Made by a program: the position numbers and the translations under genes
The notes under the pieces: model-generated
Seen by the model: the letters and a program-made list of their open reading frames with translations, nothing else
Database searches by the model: none
Told to the model about the DNA's origin: nothing
Shown: one piece after another, positions 14,301 through 16,707 of the stretch
Layout: every line of letters starts with the position of its first letter
Position numbering within the stretch: position 1 is the first letter of the stretch
From: Leptospiraceae bacterium UBA2033
Lineage (GTDB): Bacteria; Spirochaetota; Leptospiria; Leptospirales; Leptospiraceae
Direction: 5' to 3'
Assembly (NCBI GenBank): GCA_002333425.1
Contig: DDBL01000005.1
Coordinates: forward strand, 21,868 to 38,574
DNA: 16,707 bases

Positions 14301-16707
14301 ATTTAACAAATGATCCAAACATCACTTGGACAACTTCGGATTTAGCAAACACTCCTGTAACAAATACAGCTGGAACAAAAGGACTTGTAACTACAGGTCA
14401 ATACAGTGCGGGAACAGTATATGTCTCTGTAACTTACGTTGGATTTAGTGGAACAATCAATCCAGCAACGTTAACCGTAACAGCGGCAACTCTTTCTTCG
14501 ATTGTAGTTACTCCTGGAAATCCTTCTATCGCAAAAGGAACAACTCAACAGTTTATCGCGACAGGAGTTTATTCGGATGGAACCACACAAGTTTTAACAA
14601 ACGATCCTACAATCTCTTGGACAACAACTGATGCAAACACTTCCATCAGCAATGGTGTAACCAAAGGGCTTGCAACTACTACTTCAAGCAGTGCGTCCAC
14701 TGTGACAGTAACAGTTACAAAATCAGGATTTAGTGGGACAATCACTCCAGCAGTTCTAAATGTAACTCCTGCGGTTTTAACAAAAATTGATATTACTCCA
14801 GTGACTTCCTCAATTGCGAAAGGTCATAGTTTACAATTTGTGGCAACTGGAACTTATTCGGATGCAACAACCCAAGTCCTTACAACGAATGCAAGTTTAA
14901 CTTGGACATCTTCCGATGCTGTGAACTCTCCTATTAGCAATACTCTTGCTACAAAAGGGATTTTGACAACAAATACAAATAGTGCGGCTACTGTAACTGT
15001 ATCTGCAAGTTTTGCTGGTTTTAGTGGAACTGTCAATCCAGCAACGTTAACCGTAACCGCGGCAACTGTGGCTAGTATCGTAGTAACCCCAAGCACAGCT
15101 TCTATTGCTAAGAATATGACTCAACAGTTCACAGCAACAGCAACAATGTCTGACGGAACAACACAAAACTTAACCACTAACGCAAGTATCACTTGGACTT
15201 CCAGCAATGGATCTTCGGTGAGTTTAAGCAATGCGGTTGGAACAAAAGGTTTAGCAACTGGTGTGGATATGGGAACTGCAACTGTTTCGGTTACTTATTC
15301 TCCAGTGGGTGGATTTAGTGGAACCGTTACTCCTGCAACTCTCGCTGTTACAGCAAGCACAACCAACGATATCACAATTGGTGCTTGTGATGTTTCGATC
15401 CCAACCGGTATTGATTCATCAGGTGCTCCAACAGGTAACTTCTCAGGTACAACATATAATACAGCGACTAACGCGGCAGGATTTATCAGCCAAGCTGTAG
15501 ATTATACAACCACAACTCAGAATTGTGCGGCACAGGGAACTGTGATCCTTGGAAAAATTTTGGGAACAAATCCGATTACGGCTTCGACTCAGAACTCGGC
15601 TAACACAACTAATTTCACAGGTGGATGTTCGATTACCTACAATCTTTCTATCACAACTAGTGCGGCAAAAAAATCAACCGAGCTATCGAATCTACTTTTA
15701 CAAAGCGTGGGTCTTAACGCAGTGAACGGAAGTGTAGTGGTAACAAGTCTTCCACAATACCAAGCAACAGAAACTGCATCTACCAGCTTTAGAGCGATAG
15801 TGCAAGTAACTTACAAGGTTGGTGAAGGTGGACAAGTAGTTGGAATTGGTTTAAGTAATTCTACCGATTACCCAGCGAACCAAGCTCTACTAGAAAGCTT
15901 CTTAGGTGGAACAAATATCAATTGTAGCAAAACAACCTACTTAGCAAAAGTAGAAACCAAAACAGCAAAAGCAGATCCAAAAGTGGACTTTGTTTGGGTG
16001 GTAGATAATTCAGGTTCTATGGAACAAGAACAAGAAGAAGTAGCGAGCGCAACTTCTACTTTCTTTAATAAATTAAGTCTCAAACGAATTGATTACCGAC
16101 TTGGAGTGATAACTTCTGGTGGTGACGGTGGTTCAAGTGAATGTTCACAGCCAACTAGCACAAGTGGTAGAGCTGAAAACCTAAAAGGTGGAGGTTGGAT
16201 TTCAAAATCTGATACTGCCGCAACAACGTTTGCAACTAGATCAGTGGTTGGAACTTCTGGATGTGGAACAGAGTCTGGTATTTTCTTCGCTAGCCGATCT
16301 TTAGGTGGTGCAGGTGGAACAGCCACAGTAACTCCAAGATCTGGTTACTCAGATTGGGGTTCAGACTATAAGTTGGTTTACATTATGGTGAGCGATGAGT
16401 CGGATCAATACAGATGTTATTCGCAAACTGCTTATCCGCTTACAGTTAATACTGCCGATGATAACAAAATTCCACCTTGTAACAATTCCAATTCTGCCTT
16501 TAACTATAGCACAAGTAAGTTTAAAGAGAAGAATGCAAAGGTTTATTCGATCATAGGATTGAATGCACAAACAGGATTAGCAGGAAGTTGCTCAACAAGT
16601 AGTGTTTCAGCTAGTAACTCGAACAATGCTTGGACTGGATACTATGACTTATCCGTTGCCTCTGGAGGAACTGTTGCGAGTATTTGTAGCTCTCAGTACG
16701 ACGACAT
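11324..16707 (+). CDS. Ig-like (Big_2) repeat lipoprotein with a C-terminal von Willebrand A domain; 3' end outside the window
   Basis: An uninterrupted frame of at least 1794 codons that runs off the window. ATG at 11324 follows AAGGAGA (11309-11315). Residues 1-19 form a lipoprotein signal ending in the lipobox VVAGC (Cys19), so the protein should be lipid-anchored. Codons 49-1344 encode 14 tandem Ig-like domains of about 87-97 residues, each with L-x-S-I-x-V-T-P, a TATGTYSDGTT-like strand, VTWxSSN and a G-x-G/A-xxITAS strand. Codons about 1345-1550 are an unrecognised region with several Cys. Codons 1553 onward are a VWA domain with MIDAS DNSGS (Asp1561, Ser1563, Ser1565). The most likely role is a surface adhesin or binding stalk. 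Ig repeats recall Leptospira LigA/LigB, but those lack a VWA head as I know them. Localisation to the outer surface is inferred. Confidence 0.9.
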   Translation, partial: MKMKKILIMVSMLLVVAGCTKSEKKFLPFSSSNGVESQPYQSGSSGVTLVDIKVNPPNAQIAKDSYGSFTAEGVYSNGTHQDITSIVNWGTKDTNISEPTDTKGRVSGKGPGSTQVLATMADLSGAAKLTVTTPSLVSVEVSCPSSSIIVNSSASCTATAIFSDGTRQDVTSTATWNSANSSVAGVNAGQITGAGAGSTTITASVSVGGQTVTSPVVPIQVTPAVLISIQITGNLNPHLGTISQLTATGIYSDGSHRDITTQVNWSTGNTNIATQSNEPGTIGTLTPIAQGSTYVSASLGGLTGKADISIPAPTLVSVAISPSVSVINGLTYQYIATATYSDGTTQDVTKEAVWNSSNSGVATVTTSLVNGGSLQTVAPGSSTVSATFGGVTSNNSNVTVTPATLVSIAVTCHESMSVVKGLTKICTATGTYTDGTTADITSQVTWNSSNTGVATISNAGGNAGTATGVSVGSSNITASLGGVTSPIVVLTVTNPTLVSIAITPSSNPSVVKGLTIPFTAIGTYNNGTTVDLTSEVTWNSSNIGVATISNAAGSNGTATGQGVGTTNITASLNGVTSNTVTLNGTAATLVSISITPSSNPSVVKGLTVPFTATGTYTDGTTVDLTSIVTWTSSNTSVATISNAAGSNGVATGQGVGTTNIVATFNGTNSNTVVLNGTAATLVSIAVTPNASPSVVVGLTIPFTATGTYTDGTTANLTSSVTWTSSNTSAATISNATDTKGQATGAGAGSSNITASLGGVTSPAINLTVNAVSLSSISITPIAPSNVIVGGSPQAFVAMGTYNNGQVLDITSSVTWNTSNPTKISISNVADDTKGKATGVAPGSTNISASLNGKTSNVVLLNCEAATLLSIVITPNSSPSVVAGLTLPFTAMGTYNNGQTVNITSSVTWSSSDTTKATIDNTATINRGVVTGIAVGSSNISASLNGVVSNVVGLTVNAPTLLSIQIDPPVKSVAKGLTQQFTATGTYNAGGPVNLTNDPNITWTTSDLANTPVTNTAGTKGLVTTGQYSAGTVYVSVTYVGFSGTINPATLTVTAATLSSIVVTPGNPSIAKGTTQQFIATGVYSDGTTQVLTNDPTISWTTTDANTSISNGVTKGLATTTSSSASTVTVTVTKSGFSGTITPAVLNVTPAVLTKIDITPVTSSIAKGHSLQFVATGTYSDATTQVLTTNASLTWTSSDAVNSPISNTLATKGILTTNTNSAATVTVSASFAGFSGTVNPATLTVTAATVASIVVTPSTASIAKNMTQQFTATATMSDGTTQNLTTNASITWTSSNGSSVSLSNAVGTKGLATGVDMGTATVSVTYSPVGGFSGTVTPATLAVTASTTNDITIGACDVSIPTGIDSSGAPTGNFSGTTYNTATNAAGFISQAVDYTTTTQNCAAQGTVILGKILGTNPITASTQNSANTTNFTGGCSITYNLSITTSAAKKSTELSNLLLQSVGLNAVNGSVVVTSLPQYQATETASTSFRAIVQVTYKVGEGGQVVGIGLSNSTDYPANQALLESFLGGTNINCSKTTYLAKVETKTAKADPKVDFVWVVDNSGSMEQEQEEVASATSTFFNKLSLKRIDYRLGVITSGGDGGSSECSQPTSTSGRAENLKGGGWISKSDTAATTFATRSVVGTSGCGTESGIFFASRSLGGAGGTATVTPRSGYSDWGSDYKLVYIMVSDESDQYRCYSQTAYPLTVNTADDNKIPPCNNSNSAFNYSTSKFKEKNAKVYSIIGLNAQTGLAGSCSTSSVSASNSNNAWTGYYDLSVASGGTVASICSSQYDD
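11468..15357 (+). repeat. Array of 14 Big_2 Ig-like domain repeats
   Basis: Domain starts in the DNA are 11468, 11729, 11999, 12266, 12536, 12812, 13088, 13364, 13640, 13922, 14201, 14492, 14777 and 15068. Domains 5-8 are exactly 276 bases (92 codons) each. Domains 1-10 share the pattern S-N-x-x-V-A-T-I-S and end after a short N-G-V-T-S strand; domains 11-14 share I-T-W-T-(T/S)-S/T-(D/N) and a GFSGT(I/V)xPA insert, and are longer (95-97). Domains 6 and 7 share a 38-base identical run (12954-12991 and 13230-13267) and a 26-base run (12995-13020 and 13271-13296). The array therefore grew in at least two steps. Confidence 0.92.
15358..15979 (+). other. Unrecognised Cys-containing region between the Ig stalk and the VWA domain
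   Basis: About 207 codons of the large lipoprotein with no repeat to the Ig domains. Four cysteines are visible (GACDVS, QNCAAQG, GGCSITY, NINCSKT). The middle part alternates strands and helix (KKSTELSNLLLQSVGLNAVNG, then SFRAIVQVTYKVGEG, then a helix ANQALLESFLG), an alpha/beta pattern. I do not recognise a family. Confidence 0.6.
15980..16707 (+). other. Von Willebrand factor A domain (partial) of the large lipoprotein
   Basis: The strand VDFVWVVDNSGSM followed by an EQEQEEVASATSTFF helix is the opening of a VWA domain with the MIDAS metal-site motif DxSxS. Further on, YKLVYIMVSDESDQ (Ser1690-Asp1694) is the strand with an acidic loop that often supplies the distal MIDAS aspartate, and AKVYSIIGL is a later core strand. 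Six cysteines occur in this part, far denser than in the Ig stalk. Such domains bind protein ligands through a divalent metal. The domain is cut by the window end. Confidence 0.85.

Noticed and set aside
11468..15357. Repeats considered as a CRISPR array or non-coding satellite
   Set aside because: The period is 260-290 bases, repeats diverge mainly at silent positions and the reading frame is kept throughout, so this is a protein domain array.
11563..16570. Several minus-strand open frames of 68-89 codons and one plus-strand frame (15261-15500) inside the large lipoprotein gene
   Set aside because: They lie in other frames of the Ig-repeat gene, are themselves repetitive because the repeat is, and have no family features. 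The full-length plus frame from 11324 explains the region.
11324..16707. Identity with LigA or LigB
   Set aside because: The VWA domain and the domain types do not match my knowledge of the Lig proteins, so no gene symbol is given.
11324..16707. A frameshift or pseudogene in the large lipoprotein gene
   Set aside because: The start codon and the VWA MIDAS codons are in the same frame (4677 bases apart, divisible by three) and no stop was found between them.
1..16707. tRNA, rRNA, transposase, integrase or phage genes
   Set aside because: No cloverleaf, rRNA segment or recognisable mobile-element protein was seen on either strand.

Overview
The window is AT-rich bacterial chromosome, most likely from a spirochaete of the Leptospira type. 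The strongest reason is the right-hand gene, a very large lipoprotein made of tandem bacterial Ig-like (Big_2) domains, an architecture typical of Leptospira surface proteins. The genus is an inference from gene types and composition; no database search was possible.

Left part (1-2624): an NmrA-type NAD(P)-binding protein (+) converges on a membrane-anchored TlpA/thioredoxin-like protein (-). The latter is preceded by a possible 26-residue membrane peptide whose stop overlaps its start (TAATG). Transcribed the other way from there are a LysE-family exporter and a four-helix DUF1761-type membrane protein, probably one operon.

Middle part (2592-11108): six genes lie on the minus strand. In transcription order they are folD (one-carbon metabolism), cysS (cysteinyl-tRNA synthetase), an rlmB-like rRNA 2'-O-methyltransferase overlapping cysS by 16 bases, a 630-residue protein I do not recognise, a DinG-type iron-sulfur helicase, and a FemAB/GNAT-like acyltransferase overlapping the helicase gene. 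The DinG protein keeps three of its four cluster cysteines; the fourth position is Ser. Between folD and cysS is a 213-base gap with seven copies of an 8-base unit CAC(A/G)GAGN in opposing orientations, giving long inverted repeats.

Right part (11109-16707): after a divergent promoter region, an open frame runs from 11324 off the window end with no internal stop (at least 1794 codons). It encodes a lipoprotein signal (Cys19), 14 Ig-like domains, an unrecognised Cys-containing region of about 200 residues, and a von Willebrand factor A domain with a MIDAS motif. It looks like a lipid-anchored stalk carrying a metal-dependent binding head, a likely surface adhesin. Ig domains 2 and 5 each gained two cysteines at the same two positions, which suggests stalk-stiffening disulfides.

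No tRNA, rRNA, CRISPR array, transposase or phage gene is visible. The most interesting parts are the Ig-VWA lipoprotein, the altered DinG cluster site, the CAC(A/G)GAG repeat and the unknown 630-residue protein.
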